Origin: Pseudomonadales bacterium
GTDB lineage: Bacteria > Pseudomonadota > Gammaproteobacteria > Pseudomonadales > Azotimanducaceae
NCBI GenBank assembly: GCA_023300545.1
Contig: JALZVT010000103.1
Coordinates: 1-64,000 of the forward strand
Direction of reading: 5' to 3'
Length of the DNA: 64,000 bases
Part shown: positions 53,674-63,585 of the stretch, one piece after another
How the letters are laid out: every line of letters starts with the position of its first letter
Position numbering within the stretch: the first letter of the stretch is position 1
Translations under genes and position numbers: made by a program
Notes under the pieces: model-generated
What the model saw: only the letters and a program-made list of their open reading frames with translations
Database searches by the model: none
What the model was told of the DNA's origin: nothing

Positions 53674-55658
53674 GCGTCACCCCCCATTAAATACACCGCC
53701 GATTTTCCATCACGCCCACTTAACGCCAGCACCCCTCGAGCCTTTACGGCCGCGATGAACTCTCTTTCGGTTGCAGAGAACGCCCAGTCTTCATCGACGT
53801 CTACCGACGATACAACCACCCAGACTCGTTTGTTGCTGGCAAGCAGCTCGGCGGCTATTTGGTTGCTTAGATACTCAGCATTGACATAGATATCACGGAC
53901 TTTGCCGTCTTTGCCGGCATAGACGTAGATCGATACATCGGTGGAGCTACGTAGCCAGTAATCTGCCTGGCCAACATACCAACGCTGTTGCAAAACGTCT
54001 GTGGCTATGACTGTGTCGCCGGGTTGCATGTGCTCGCGCACATAGTTCCCAACTGAGGCGTGATCTGGAAAATATCTACCGTTTTCTATGTTGGTGTCGC
54101 CATGTTCGCGGGTTGCAGCCTGCCATGCACCCTGTATTAGATGGTGCGGCATGAGCAAACACAGCAGCACACCCACAACCGCGACAGGCAGCATGGGTTT
54201 CTTAAGCTCAAATCGAGTGGCAAAGATGTCGAGACCAACGACCAAGGTATAGGCCGCCAGCGCGAGCATAAAGGGATAGGTATGCACGATATAGCGGTCC
54301 TCATACCAGCGTCCGAATACTCCGAAAGCGAAGAGGTTGAGGACAAAGAACAGAGCCATGACTCGCACGAGCATCGCCGTAAAGTGATCGCCGCGACGAA
54401 AGCGAACCATGCTGTTGGCGCTAAAACGGTGGCCCGCTAGAAGAGGGGCGGTTAACGCAAGCCCGATTAAAACCGGATACTTCACAAATAGTTGAGCGAG
54501 ATAAGGAAACACAACTTGCAGATTTGGATCTGTTAGATACGCCTTGTAGGGCGCTGAGCCCACCAGACTTGCTGCACCCAGCGCGAGCGCAAAGGGTAGG
54601 ACGCAAAACAGGATACTACGGGTAACGGATAAACCACGTGCGGTCGCAAGGACTATCAGCAAATACAGACACAGTGACAGCGCATAGACCTGCCCAATCA
54701 CGAGTAATATTGTCGCCAGCAAACACAGACCAACCACTGCGGCCGTCCAAGGCAACGACTCTCGAGGGAGATACCGCCAAAGGGCAATAGTTGTCGCAAT
54801 TAAGCCGGTTATAGCAACCCAAAGCGTGATGCCTGAGAGGGCATCTTGCATCAATGGAACCCAGAACAGTGCCACATTGCCGAGGACAGTGGTTTTGCTA
54901 GTACCGCTAACCGCTATCGCAAAGTCGGAGTACGCGCCCTGGACCAGTAGCCCATCAAGATAAATAGCCCCGATCGCCAGAAACGCGGCCATTGCAAGGT
55001 CAAAGCAGAATTGCCGAGCGTTCAGCTCACGCACTACAAAATGCGGCAGTAGCAGCAATGCCACTCCAAACACCGTCAAGATCTGGAAGGATGACGACAG
55101 TAAGAACAAACAAATACCAACCGTCAGTACATACGGTGAGCGGGTTCTACTCCATTCCAAAAAGCAATATGCGGTGCACATAAAGAGAGCGAGGTAGGGC
55201 GAGTACATACGAGCGTAACCCGATGTCACCGAGTGCCATTCCGACGTCGCTAACAACAAGGTAGCAACAAGCGCAACCGCGACACCGAGCAATCGGCGAG
55301 TTCCAAACCACATAAAGGCTATCGACAATATGCCAAACGTAAGTGCCGGCAAGCGATAGCTCAGCTCGCGATTTTCTCCAAGCACAGAGGCAACCGCTGC
55401 CGCCATATAACTGTAGAGCGGGGCGCGGTTGTAATCCATGCCGCTAGGCACAGCGGGTTTGCCAGTGTTGATGACGCTGGATGCCGCGAATGCAGTTGTT
55501 TCTTCATCACCATAGAAGCTGAGATCAGAAACTCCAGAGAACCGGATAGCTCCGGCAACCAGCAATAAGGCCAGCACTACCCACAGCTGCCACGACGCTT
55601 TTGCAAGGTCGGGTGCCAAGGACAAGGGCTGAGATTCGTGCAACTGCTGGGTAACCAT
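53670..55658 (-). CDS. GT39-like membrane glycosyltransferase (ArnT type)
   Basis: A 662-residue protein with about twelve helices and a long C-terminal exported domain. The early acidic motif (F-Y-G-D-E-E-T) in the first periplasmic loop and the general plan match the polyprenyl-phosphate sugar transferases such as ArnT/PMT. Its start lies 15 bp after the end of a GT2 gene; the operon runs on to the flippase. Confidence 0.85.
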   Translation of the reverse strand: MVTQQLHESQPLSLAPDLAKASWQLWVVLALLLVAGAIRFSGVSDLSFYGDEETTAFAASSVINTGKPAVPSGMDYNRAPLYSYMAAAVASVLGENRELSYRLPALTFGILSIAFMWFGTRRLLGVAVALVATLLLATSEWHSVTSGYARMYSPYLALFMCTAYCFLEWSRTRSPYVLTVGICLFLLSSSFQILTVFGVALLLLPHFVVRELNARQFCFDLAMAAFLAIGAIYLDGLLVQGAYSDFAIAVSGTSKTTVLGNVALFWVPLMQDALSGITLWVAITGLIATTIALWRYLPRESLPWTAAVVGLCLLATILLVIGQVYALSLCLYLLIVLATARGLSVTRSILFCVLPFALALGAASLVGSAPYKAYLTDPNLQVVFPYLAQLFVKYPVLIGLALTAPLLAGHRFSANSMVRFRRGDHFTAMLVRVMALFFVLNLFAFGVFGRWYEDRYIVHTYPFMLALAAYTLVVGLDIFATRFELKKPMLPVAVVGVLLCLLMPHHLIQGAWQAATREHGDTNIENGRYFPDHASVGNYVREHMQPGDTVIATDVLQQRWYVGQADYWLRSSTDVSIYVYAGKDGKVRDIYVNAEYLSNQIAAELLASNKRVWVVVSSVDVDEDWAFSATEREFIAAVKARGVLALSGRDGKSAVYLMGGDA

Positions 55659-55673
55659 GCGCGTTCAGTACTT

Positions 55674-56708
55674 CTATTTGTCGTCTTTGGTATCGTCGGA
55701 AAACTGATAGATCGTATCTATCACGTACTCTTTTTTGGTCTTGGCGCTGCTGAATATTATGATCTCACCAATCAAGCCGACCAGGATGATCTGCAACCCA
55801 AAGATCAGCAACACCGTTCCAATTAAGAACAGGGGGCGATCAGAGAGCGCAACATCCATGAAAATACGCTCAAAGACCGTCCATGCGGCAATGCCGCCAC
55901 CAATTATCGCCGAGACGGCACCAATAAAGCCAAAGAAACGAAAGGGTTTCTTGGTGAACCGAATCAAGAAGTAGATGTTGAGCAGGTCGAGCATTCGGCG
56001 CAGGTAAATACCCGGCGAATAGACCCGGGCGCTCTTGTCTGCAGACGCTTGGGCCAGTTTGACTTCTTTTACATCAAAGCCCTGACGATAGGCCAGTAGC
56101 GGGATAAACCGATGTACATCACCATACAGGTCGATTTCTTCTAGTACGTGCTTTGGGAACACACGAACGGTGCAACCGGCATCTTCTAGCCGAAGCCCTG
56201 ATATACGGTTAACGCTGGAGCTAAATATTTGTGATTGCAGACGATTAAAGAAACCATCGCCCCGCGGGTAGCGACAGGCTACCGCCATATCGTGGGTGTC
56301 CAGTGCGGCAAGCAATTTGGGCAATTCAAGAACATCCACCTGGCGAAAGCCGGGCAGAGTGAGAATGGTGTCGCCGGTGGCGTGCTGCAGACCGACGTTC
56401 AAGCATGTCGCTTCACCGTACGCCCGGGACAGCTCAACCACCTTCAATGTGGCGTCACCATGGCCCAAGACTTCGAGCGCAGAGCGAACGTCAGGTCGAT
56501 CTCCGTCGATTATGAACAAAATCTCATAGTCGCGGTTCAGGTTATCAAGACCACGCTTGTACTCACGATACAGCTCTTCTACCGGGTCGTAGCGTTCTGT
56601 AATGGGCACCAGAACACTGAGTCGACCGGGCACAGTGTTATCTGTGGATGACTCCGCAATATGTGAGCGATGAATCGGGCGACCGCCCGTCGAGGTTGTA
56701 TCAACCAT
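55674..56708 (-). CDS. GT2-family protein with degenerate sugar-binding motif
   Basis: A 344-residue protein resembling polyprenyl-phosphate sugar synthases, with two C-terminal helices. Where its neighbour has D-G-D-L-Q, this protein has L-P-G-F-R-Q near residues 118-123, so the metal/sugar-binding Asp pair is missing; the earlier D-G-D near 68-70 is kept. It may be inactive or act as a partner. The start overlaps the end of the next GT2 gene by 8 bp. Confidence 0.82.
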   Translation of the reverse strand: MVDTTSTGGRPIHRSHIAESSTDNTVPGRLSVLVPITERYDPVEELYREYKRGLDNLNRDYEILFIIDGDRPDVRSALEVLGHGDATLKVVELSRAYGEATCLNVGLQHATGDTILTLPGFRQVDVLELPKLLAALDTHDMAVACRYPRGDGFFNRLQSQIFSSSVNRISGLRLEDAGCTVRVFPKHVLEEIDLYGDVHRFIPLLAYRQGFDVKEVKLAQASADKSARVYSPGIYLRRMLDLLNIYFLIRFTKKPFRFFGFIGAVSAIIGGGIAAWTVFERIFMDVALSDRPLFLIGTVLLIFGLQIILVGLIGEIIIFSSAKTKKEYVIDTIYQFSDDTKDDK

Positions 56709-57642
56709 GGTAAACCTTAGTCAGGCTGGCGAGCTGCGATTCGCGATAATCAATATGCGCATAATACAGTTCCGCCAAAATTCCCATGCCGAGAGAAAAT
56801 CCGGCAAAGACAAACCACAGAACACCCACCCCAAAATAGATTGAGGTGTCTCCTGTAGCTAGCGCGTGGTAGACGCCCGCCGCGAAAAAGCTGGCGCTTA
56901 GAAGCATCGGAGGTATGGCAAGGAAGGCAAACAGTTTAATCGGTCTACCTAGCGTGGTAAGCAACGTGCGAACGACGACAAGATCGAGTAGCACTTTAAG
57001 CGTGCGTGAAATCCCGTATTTGGACTCCCCATGAATTCGGGCGTGATGACGCACCGGAATCTCTTTTACTTTCGAGCCCGCAAGAGACGCCATAGCGGGA
57101 ATAAATCGGTGCAGCTCGGAATACAGCGGAATGTTCTGAATAACTGTCCGACGATAGGCCTTTAGCGAACAACCGTTATCCTTGATCGGTACATTAGTTA
57201 CCCAGCCGATCAATCGATTGGCGATCCAGGAAGGCAGCTTACGACTGACAAACTTGTCTTGGCGGGCCACCCGATAACCAACCACCATATCGTGACCTGC
57301 TTCAATCTCCCGCAGGAATGACGGTATATCCGCAGGATCGTTCTGCAGGTCGCCGTCCATTGTGATGATGGTGTTGCCGCGCGCGTTTTCGATACCCGCA
57401 ACCATCGCCGGGGTCTGTCCGCAGTTGGTTTGTAGGGCGATAACCCGGACGTGAGAATCTGTTTTCGCCAGCTCGATTAACCGATCCAGAGTGGCATCTT
57501 CGCTGCCGTCATCGACAAAAATGACCTCCCAGCTCGGTAGATCGCGTAACGCCTGATCGATGGCTTGGAATAGCGGCCACGCGTTGTCCTGCTCCTCATA
57601 CATGGGAACAACCAACGACAGTTCTAATGGCGTTTCAGACAC
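56701..57642 (-). CDS. GT2 polyprenyl-phosphate glycosyltransferase (DPM1/ArnC-like)
   Basis: A 313-residue protein with V-D-D-G-S near 43-47, T-M-D-G-D-L-Q near 94-100, Q-N-D-P, and two C-terminal helices, the full layout for transfer of a sugar to a polyprenyl phosphate. Its downstream neighbour is a paralogue missing the D-G-D. First gene of the four-gene run toward the flippase. Confidence 0.88.
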   Translation of the reverse strand: MSETPLELSLVVPMYEEQDNAWPLFQAIDQALRDLPSWEVIFVDDGSEDATLDRLIELAKTDSHVRVIALQTNCGQTPAMVAGIENARGNTIITMDGDLQNDPADIPSFLREIEAGHDMVVGYRVARQDKFVSRKLPSWIANRLIGWVTNVPIKDNGCSLKAYRRTVIQNIPLYSELHRFIPAMASLAGSKVKEIPVRHHARIHGESKYGISRTLKVLLDLVVVRTLLTTLGRPIKLFAFLAIPPMLLSASFFAAGVYHALATGDTSIYFGVGVLWFVFAGFSLGMGILAELYYAHIDYRESQLASLTKVYHG

Positions 57643-58090
57643 GGTTCAGGTTCAATCTCTTGTTAATTACGCCCCACCAAACTGGGTTGGGGGAGGCCTC
57701 AGGCTGGGGGTCTCGCCGGTCACCGGCTAGCCCCTTTCATCCATGCGAAATGGTAAATAAGAACAGCGATTTATGCACGATGATGAGTCCCGTTTTTCGA
57801 ATCTTAACGCAGGTTTTCTAACAATAAGGGCGGCTATTTCACCGATTTGGAGCGATCTCTCATAACAACTGCCAACTAGGACGCTTACCGACGACGCAGG
57901 AGCATCAGGTCACGGATTCAGTGAGAGCATTTATAGGCCAAAGCATAAACCATGTGCCGGGTAGACTCGCTACAAATTCAAGCAAATACGGCGTAATTCT
58001 GACCACAGCGATAGTGGGCCTCGCCCAGGGCGAGGTGGTTAAGTAAAGCGCCTATGGCCGAGGTGGCACACAGGCGCTCTAGTCTAGGAC
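57643..58090. other. 448-bp intergenic region with hairpins
   Basis: No coding frame of note. A strong hairpin (57706-57734) pairs a GGGGG run with CCCC around GCCGGT/ACCGGC, and a weaker one (57672-57692) joins CCCCA to TGGGG; both lie in the leader of the GT2 operon. A third 8-bp hairpin is at 58019-58035. I see no recognised riboswitch. Confidence 0.5.
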
Positions 58091-59503
58091 TCACGGGCTT
58101 TGAGTCGTGTCCACAGTCTCTGCAGCTGGAACGATGTTTGACGCCGCTAGCAGCGTCGCAATGGCAGCTGATGAGCGGCGAGGTAACAACACCAGTTGTC
58201 CGATACGACTGCTGCCACCCAGCCGCAATGAATCCAGATAATGATCTGTATTCACTTCTGCGCGGGTTTTGTCTGGGTAATCTAGGCATTCCCAGAGTTG
58301 TTCTCGGGTTGCTGCCAAATTCTCGTGCTCGTTTTTGAACGTCAAGTAATGCAGCGGTGTCTTGCCCGAGTAAACACTGCCAATTGGACTGTCGGCACAG
58401 TAGTCCTGGTTAATGTAGAACAGGTCTCGTATTAACTTCCAATTGACCTTGTCGAGCTGGGAATTGCTCGAATCGAGCCCACGGTCATGGTGGAAGCGTT
58501 GAAACCAATAGTCTTCGCGCTCGGGATCATCCAGATAGAGCCCCGCGCCAAGCACCCAGCCCCCCGCCAGATCGGTGCCGCTAACAACCAATCGAAGCGC
58601 CTCGGTGACGCCCTGTGAATGACCAAGGACGCTAATCTCTTCGCAGCCTTCGCGACGCATCACTTGGAGTAAGCGCTCTGTGTGTAGTCCAGGATTCCAA
58701 ACGTCGATGTTGTCGCCGTAACGCGGTGCAGGGGATGCACCAAAACCAGGGTGATCAAGGGCGTAAACACGAAACCCTGCCCGTATAGCACCACGACCAA
58801 TGACCTGTGCGGCGCCCTGTAAGGATCCTTCTACAGCCGCGCCGTGCAGCGACAGCAAGCACTGTTTGGTGCTAACGGGAGCCCGGGATTGCCAGAACAC
58901 AGACGGCAGTGCACCTGAAGGTAGATCCTTGTGGTTAAGAGTATGTGATTTGTACCAAAATCGGACCCCTCCCATCGGTATCAGATCGAGCGACGTACGC
59001 AGGCTGTGGGTTACAACATATTTACTTATGGTTGCGCCTTGAAAGTAGGTACCCAGCACAGCAAACCCGGCAAAACCCGCAACGAGTAAAAACCGATAGA
59101 TGTTTTCTCTGGGCTCTTTTTGCTTGTCGAAACGCAGTAATGAGAATCGCGCAAGAACTTGATCAACCAGTACCAGTAAACCCAGATTCAAGACCAGCAA
59201 TGGCATTTGACTGTGCCAGACCATGAATAAACCAAAGCCAAATTCGAGCACAAGTAGCCGAAGAATCGAGTGTTGTTGCTTCATCCAAATCACGGCAAGC
59301 GGCAATATAGCAACGGCCACATACAGTGGTGTGCCGTAGCCCACCCAAGCCGCGATAAGCCACATGGCAAGCAAGCGCAGAACGCCCGTAGTCCAGGGCC
59401 AGCTTGCAAGCCAACCAAACCGCGCCGCCAAATAGCACACTAATGCGCCAAACGCCGTCACGCCGCCGAATGCCAGAATTTCCATTCCGTCAAATACAGC
59501 CAT
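58091..59503 (-). CDS. Membrane alpha/beta-hydrolase
   Basis: A 470-residue protein. The first 160 residues have four or five membrane helices; the rest is an alpha/beta-hydrolase with nucleophile motif G-H-S-Q-G and a Gly-rich oxyanion region (L-S-L-H-G-A-A). The substrate is unknown; a lipid or polysaccharide acyl group is possible. The ATG at 59503 shares a base with the epimerase stop, so the two genes are coupled. Confidence 0.8.
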   Translation of the reverse strand: MAVFDGMEILAFGGVTAFGALVCYLAARFGWLASWPWTTGVLRLLAMWLIAAWVGYGTPLYVAVAILPLAVIWMKQQHSILRLLVLEFGFGLFMVWHSQMPLLVLNLGLLVLVDQVLARFSLLRFDKQKEPRENIYRFLLVAGFAGFAVLGTYFQGATISKYVVTHSLRTSLDLIPMGGVRFWYKSHTLNHKDLPSGALPSVFWQSRAPVSTKQCLLSLHGAAVEGSLQGAAQVIGRGAIRAGFRVYALDHPGFGASPAPRYGDNIDVWNPGLHTERLLQVMRREGCEEISVLGHSQGVTEALRLVVSGTDLAGGWVLGAGLYLDDPEREDYWFQRFHHDRGLDSSNSQLDKVNWKLIRDLFYINQDYCADSPIGSVYSGKTPLHYLTFKNEHENLAATREQLWECLDYPDKTRAEVNTDHYLDSLRLGGSSRIGQLVLLPRRSSAAIATLLAASNIVPAAETVDTTQSP

Positions 59504-60489
59504 CACAGCATTCCTTCTTGTTTATACCAGTCGCTAGTGCGCTGCAGGCCGTCATTGAGTAACACCGCGGGGGCGTAGCCAATTAGCCGGCGAGCCTTGT
59601 CTTCGGTAAATGCGCGATCCAGCAAAAAGAATTCAACACGTCGCGGATAAAGGGGCGCCTGAACGCCAATTTTCTTACAGAGCCAATCGCAGACATGGGC
59701 GGCCCAGACAACAGGCCAGGCGGGAATGCGCCAACCCGGCACTGATCGTTCTTGTACCGCACCGATACGCCGAACCAGTTCGTTGAGATCTGTGTATTCC
59801 GGCCCGCACAGGGTGAATACTTCACCAATGGCGGCGGGGTGCTCAGCAGCCAACAACATGCCGTCGACAAGGTCATCAATGTAGGTCAGGTGGTATAACG
59901 TTTTCCCACTGCCAATCATTAGGAAAATACGCTTATCAATGGCTTTGAAAAGCTTCAGAAAACGCGTATCACCAGGGCCATAGATGCCCACGGGCCGAAC
60001 AACACTCACGCCTAGGCCGCGCTCTGCAAACTCTAAAGCAACACGTTCACCTTCAAGCTTTGATTCTTGGTAGTGGTCACCCGGATTCATCCGGTAATCT
60101 TCCGCGGCTGGTGGGTGTTCGATTGCCCCTTGTACCCCAACCGTTGAACAGTGCACAAAGCGCGCAATGCCCGCATCAGAAGTAGCCTGCAGCAAGATGC
60201 GTGTAGCCTCTACGTTAACCTCAAAAAACTCGCTTTCATCTGCATGCTCTGTGCGATAAGCCGCAGCGATATGAAAGACTGCACTGATAGGGCGCGAAGA
60301 AAGAACTTTATCTAGAGCGTCTTTGTCCAGCAGAGAGAGAGCTTCGCAATGCACGCCCTGTGTTTTCAAGGCTTTGGTGTCGGATGTTTCGCGAACCAAC
60401 GCCACAACTTCGTGCCCATCTCGAACTAAGCGCGCCGCGAGGGCACCGCCCGTGAATCCGGTTGCACCGGTTACTACATAACAACTCAC
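59503..60489 (-). CDS. NAD-dependent epimerase/dehydratase (extended SDR)
   Basis: About 328 residues; N-terminal dinucleotide fold G-A-T-G-F-T-G (residues 8-14) and catalytic Y-Q-E-S-K. These enzymes change nucleotide-sugar stereochemistry. GTG at 60489 is supported by AGGA 7 nt upstream; longer frames reach 60549. Ten bases from the amidotransferase gene, so in the same operon. Confidence 0.88.
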   Translation of the reverse strand: MSCYVVTGATGFTGGALAARLVRDGHEVVALVRETSDTKALKTQGVHCEALSLLDKDALDKVLSSRPISAVFHIAAAYRTEHADESEFFEVNVEATRILLQATSDAGIARFVHCSTVGVQGAIEHPPAAEDYRMNPGDHYQESKLEGERVALEFAERGLGVSVVRPVGIYGPGDTRFLKLFKAIDKRIFLMIGSGKTLYHLTYIDDLVDGMLLAAEHPAAIGEVFTLCGPEYTDLNELVRRIGAVQERSVPGWRIPAWPVVWAAHVCDWLCKKIGVQAPLYPRRVEFFLLDRAFTEDKARRLIGYAPAVLLNDGLQRTSDWYKQEGML

Positions 60490-60499
60490 GCGGACATCC

Positions 60500-62377
60500 T
60501 CATGCGTTTGTTCCATCAAGCCAGCGATCACACCAGGCCTGAATGACAATTAGTCCCCATAATCGATGGGAGTGATTGGCAACATTTGCCAAGTGTTCTT
60601 GAACGAGTTTAGTGGTATATGCGACGTTGAAAATACCTTGCGCTTCAAGCCGGGCAGGGGCGAGATAGCGGTCAAGCAGCGACGCAAACTCGTTCATCAG
60701 CCAGGTTTTAATCGGAATACTGAAACCTTCTTTATTGCGATACACGCAATCGTAGGGCACATGCTTTGCCGCCAGTTCTTTGAGTAGTGGTTTAGTGACA
60801 CCACCACTGAGCTTAAATTCACCGGGCATCGAAAAGGCGCCCGTCATCACATCAGGATCAAGAAACGGCACACGTGTTTCCAGCGACACCGCCATCGACA
60901 TGCGATCTGTTTTTGGCAAGCAGTTGTCAGTGAGGTAGCTGTAAGTGTCTATATATAGCCCCTGATTCATCGGATCCATGGCATCACATGCCCCACGCAA
61001 GCGCTCAATATGACCGTATAGATCGTCGGGCTTGGCCGCTTCACCGACTAACTGTCTAGACAGCTCATCGGGCGTGGCAAACAGCCGCCAGCGGGTGTGT
61101 CCGAGTTGCTCCGGCAACGCGCCGCCTTCTGCGAAGCGCTTTATCTTGTTGACCAGCCCTTTCTTTTGGCTAGCCGGCGGCAGCAGTGATGTCAGTGATG
61201 GAATTAACTGCTTTCTGAGTAGCCCAGGTAAATGGTCATACATCGCGCCATAGTGCTGTGCCACATAGGTGTCATAGCCACCAAAGAGTTCGTCACCGCC
61301 GTCTCCAGACAACGCAACGGTAACGTGTTCCCGCGTCATCTCGCTAACGAGAAAGGTTGGAAAGATCGAAAAATCGGCAATTGGATCGTCTAGGTGGTGC
61401 ATCAACCGATCAAACAAACCAAGCGCATCCGGCTTAATGATTTTGCTGGTGTGATCGACCTGCAAATGCTCGGCAACCTGCTTAGCGTAGTCGAGTTCGT
61501 TATAGGAGGGGTCATCAAAGCCAATACTGAAGGTTTTCGCGTCCCCCATGTGGGCAACGATCAGTGATGAGTCAACACCACCAGACAGAAACGCGCCCAA
61601 TGGCACGTCACTAACCAATTGCGCTTTTACGGCTTTCTCTAACCGCCCACCAAGATCATCGCTCCACTCTTTGTGCGTTTTGTTCTGTTGTGCTGGCGCG
61701 TTTTCAACCCGCCAGTAGCTCGTGATCTGGCTGGTTCGGGTGCCAAGGTCAAACGTTAAATAGCAGCCCGGACGCAAGCGCTGCACGTCTTTGAACAGGG
61801 TGCGAGTTTCAGGTACGTATTCCCACGCCAAAAACTCTTGCAAGGCCAGGGTATTCAGGCGACGTGGAAAGTCAGGAAACGCCAATAAGCTTTTTACTTC
61901 AGAACCCCAAACGAGCGTGCCATCTATTTCAGCGGTATATAGTGGCTTGATGCCAATGTGATCGCGCACCAGCAACACTTTGTTTTTGTTCTGATCAAAG
62001 AGGGCAAAGGCAAACATACCGTTAAGTCGTGGGAACAACGCCTCGCCCCAGACCTGATAGCCGGTTGCAATCACTTCGGTGTCGGAGTCGGTTTGAAAGG
62101 CAAACCCCGCAGCAATTAATTCTGCGCGAAGCTCTCGATAGTTGTAGAGCTCGCCGTTATAGGTAATAACCGTCTGTCCGTCTGCGGAGGTTTGGGGCTG
62201 ATTGCCGGTCTCAAGATCAATCACGGCTAGCCTTTGCATACCCATGTGCACGCCCTGGTAATAGCCAAGACCTTGATCGTCAGGTCCTCGGTGCAACACC
62301 TGGGAACACATGTTGGCCAGCACATCTCTACTCGCCGACTGCGCACCCGCGCCGGCAATACCCGCAATGCCGCACAT
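60500..62377 (-). CDS. Asparagine-synthase-like amidotransferase, exosortase-associated
   Basis: A 625-residue protein with Cys2 glutaminase (M-C-G-I-A-G) and a synthetase domain with P-loop L-S-G-G-V-D-S-S near 262-270. Exosortase loci commonly carry such an amidotransferase, and the layout fits; whether it makes asparagine or amidates a sugar is not known. It overlaps the end of the upstream GT4 gene by one base. Confidence 0.87.
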   Translation of the reverse strand: MCGIAGIAGAGAQSASRDVLANMCSQVLHRGPDDQGLGYYQGVHMGMQRLAVIDLETGNQPQTSADGQTVITYNGELYNYRELRAELIAAGFAFQTDSDTEVIATGYQVWGEALFPRLNGMFAFALFDQNKNKVLLVRDHIGIKPLYTAEIDGTLVWGSEVKSLLAFPDFPRRLNTLALQEFLAWEYVPETRTLFKDVQRLRPGCYLTFDLGTRTSQITSYWRVENAPAQQNKTHKEWSDDLGGRLEKAVKAQLVSDVPLGAFLSGGVDSSLIVAHMGDAKTFSIGFDDPSYNELDYAKQVAEHLQVDHTSKIIKPDALGLFDRLMHHLDDPIADFSIFPTFLVSEMTREHVTVALSGDGGDELFGGYDTYVAQHYGAMYDHLPGLLRKQLIPSLTSLLPPASQKKGLVNKIKRFAEGGALPEQLGHTRWRLFATPDELSRQLVGEAAKPDDLYGHIERLRGACDAMDPMNQGLYIDTYSYLTDNCLPKTDRMSMAVSLETRVPFLDPDVMTGAFSMPGEFKLSGGVTKPLLKELAAKHVPYDCVYRNKEGFSIPIKTWLMNEFASLLDRYLAPARLEAQGIFNVAYTTKLVQEHLANVANHSHRLWGLIVIQAWCDRWLDGTNA

Positions 62378-63585
62378 TAGTTTAGGCGCTCCAGCAGCCG
62401 CTGCAATTTCTCAGTGTAAGCAGGACGCGCGTAGTGCTCCGCATAGTGCGCTTGGGCGGCCGCTACCAGCTTAAGCCCCTTTTCTGGGCTATCGAGAAGT
62501 TGCTCAATTCCGTCTGCGAGGCCTTCAGGGGTTGGCTCGACGAGTACGGCAAGCGTGTCATCAAGCACCTGAGTGTGCGAGTAAATAGACGTTGCTACCA
62601 GTGGCACCCCACAGGCCAACTGCTCATAGGTTTTCAATGGCGTGTTCGTACCGGAGCTCCGCGGCGATAAAATAATGTCAGCGCTGGCTGCGAGTTGACG
62701 CGCTTCGTTGGGTTGCAACTGTCCTAAAAACTGCACGCTCTCGCCTAACTGATGAGCGGCACTAATGGCTTTGAAACGCTCAACTTGTGGTACGGATCCA
62801 CCAGCAATAATCAGTACAAAGTCTGATCGTTTGGCAGTTAGAGTCTTGATGCCATCCAATAAAATAGTGATGCCCTGATAGGTCTCAAGCGTTCCCGCAT
62901 AGACGATGGCGGTTTTGCCGCCGGAAAGTGCCTGGGCATCTGCCGATGTAACAGTCTCTTGATTCTGCTGAGCGGCCTGCGTCAGCACCACGTCGTCGTA
63001 AATTGAGTTTTCTATAAGCTCATGCTTAGCCATCGCCCAGGGTGCGAGCTTTGCCACCTGGTCACGCAACGCCGGACAAATGGTAATGACGGCATCTGCC
63101 GCCTTAAGCGAACGTACCTCGAGAAATTCAAAACAGCGCTTAAGGAGTTTCGATCGAGAATAACCAAAGTTATCAAGTTGCTCTGGCAGACTGGAATGCA
63201 TGTCGTAAATCAGTTGATAGCCAAACAGAGGTTTGACGAGGCCCGCAAAAAACACAGCCTCTTCGTGTGCATGAACCACATCGTAGCGGTTGGTAACAAG
63301 CAGCCAGATGAAACGCAAAAACATGAACCCGTCATGCACTAGCTTAGGCACCGACGGTCCTGTTTTTACGGCGCCCAACCAGCTTAAGGAAGGGCCGCGT
63401 AACAAGGTGACGCCTTCAATGGCGACATCACTACCTTGACCATAGGTCAGCAAGTCAATGTCGTAGCCCAACTCCGCAGTCACCATCGAGCGGTAGTACA
63501 CCGAAAATGGGGTACCTCGAGGCGAGAAGAAGGGCTGCGGTGCGAGCACCAGCATGCGTTTATGGACGGCGTTAGTCTCACCCAT
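62377..63585 (-). CDS. Glycosyltransferase, GT4 type
   Basis: A 402-residue GT-B-type transferase with an N-terminal P-R-G-T-P-F-S segment, the A-G-T-L-E-T-Y-Q-G loop and a late S-G-T-N-T-P-L-K-T-Y-E pattern. ATG at 63585 has AGGTGG about 7 nt upstream. The gene upstream overlaps its start by 8 bp. Confidence 0.87.
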   Translation of the reverse strand: MGETNAVHKRMLVLAPQPFFSPRGTPFSVYYRSMVTAELGYDIDLLTYGQGSDVAIEGVTLLRGPSLSWLGAVKTGPSVPKLVHDGFMFLRFIWLLVTNRYDVVHAHEEAVFFAGLVKPLFGYQLIYDMHSSLPEQLDNFGYSRSKLLKRCFEFLEVRSLKAADAVITICPALRDQVAKLAPWAMAKHELIENSIYDDVVLTQAAQQNQETVTSADAQALSGGKTAIVYAGTLETYQGITILLDGIKTLTAKRSDFVLIIAGGSVPQVERFKAISAAHQLGESVQFLGQLQPNEARQLAASADIILSPRSSGTNTPLKTYEQLACGVPLVATSIYSHTQVLDDTLAVLVEPTPEGLADGIEQLLDSPEKGLKLVAAAQAHYAEHYARPAYTEKLQRLLERLN

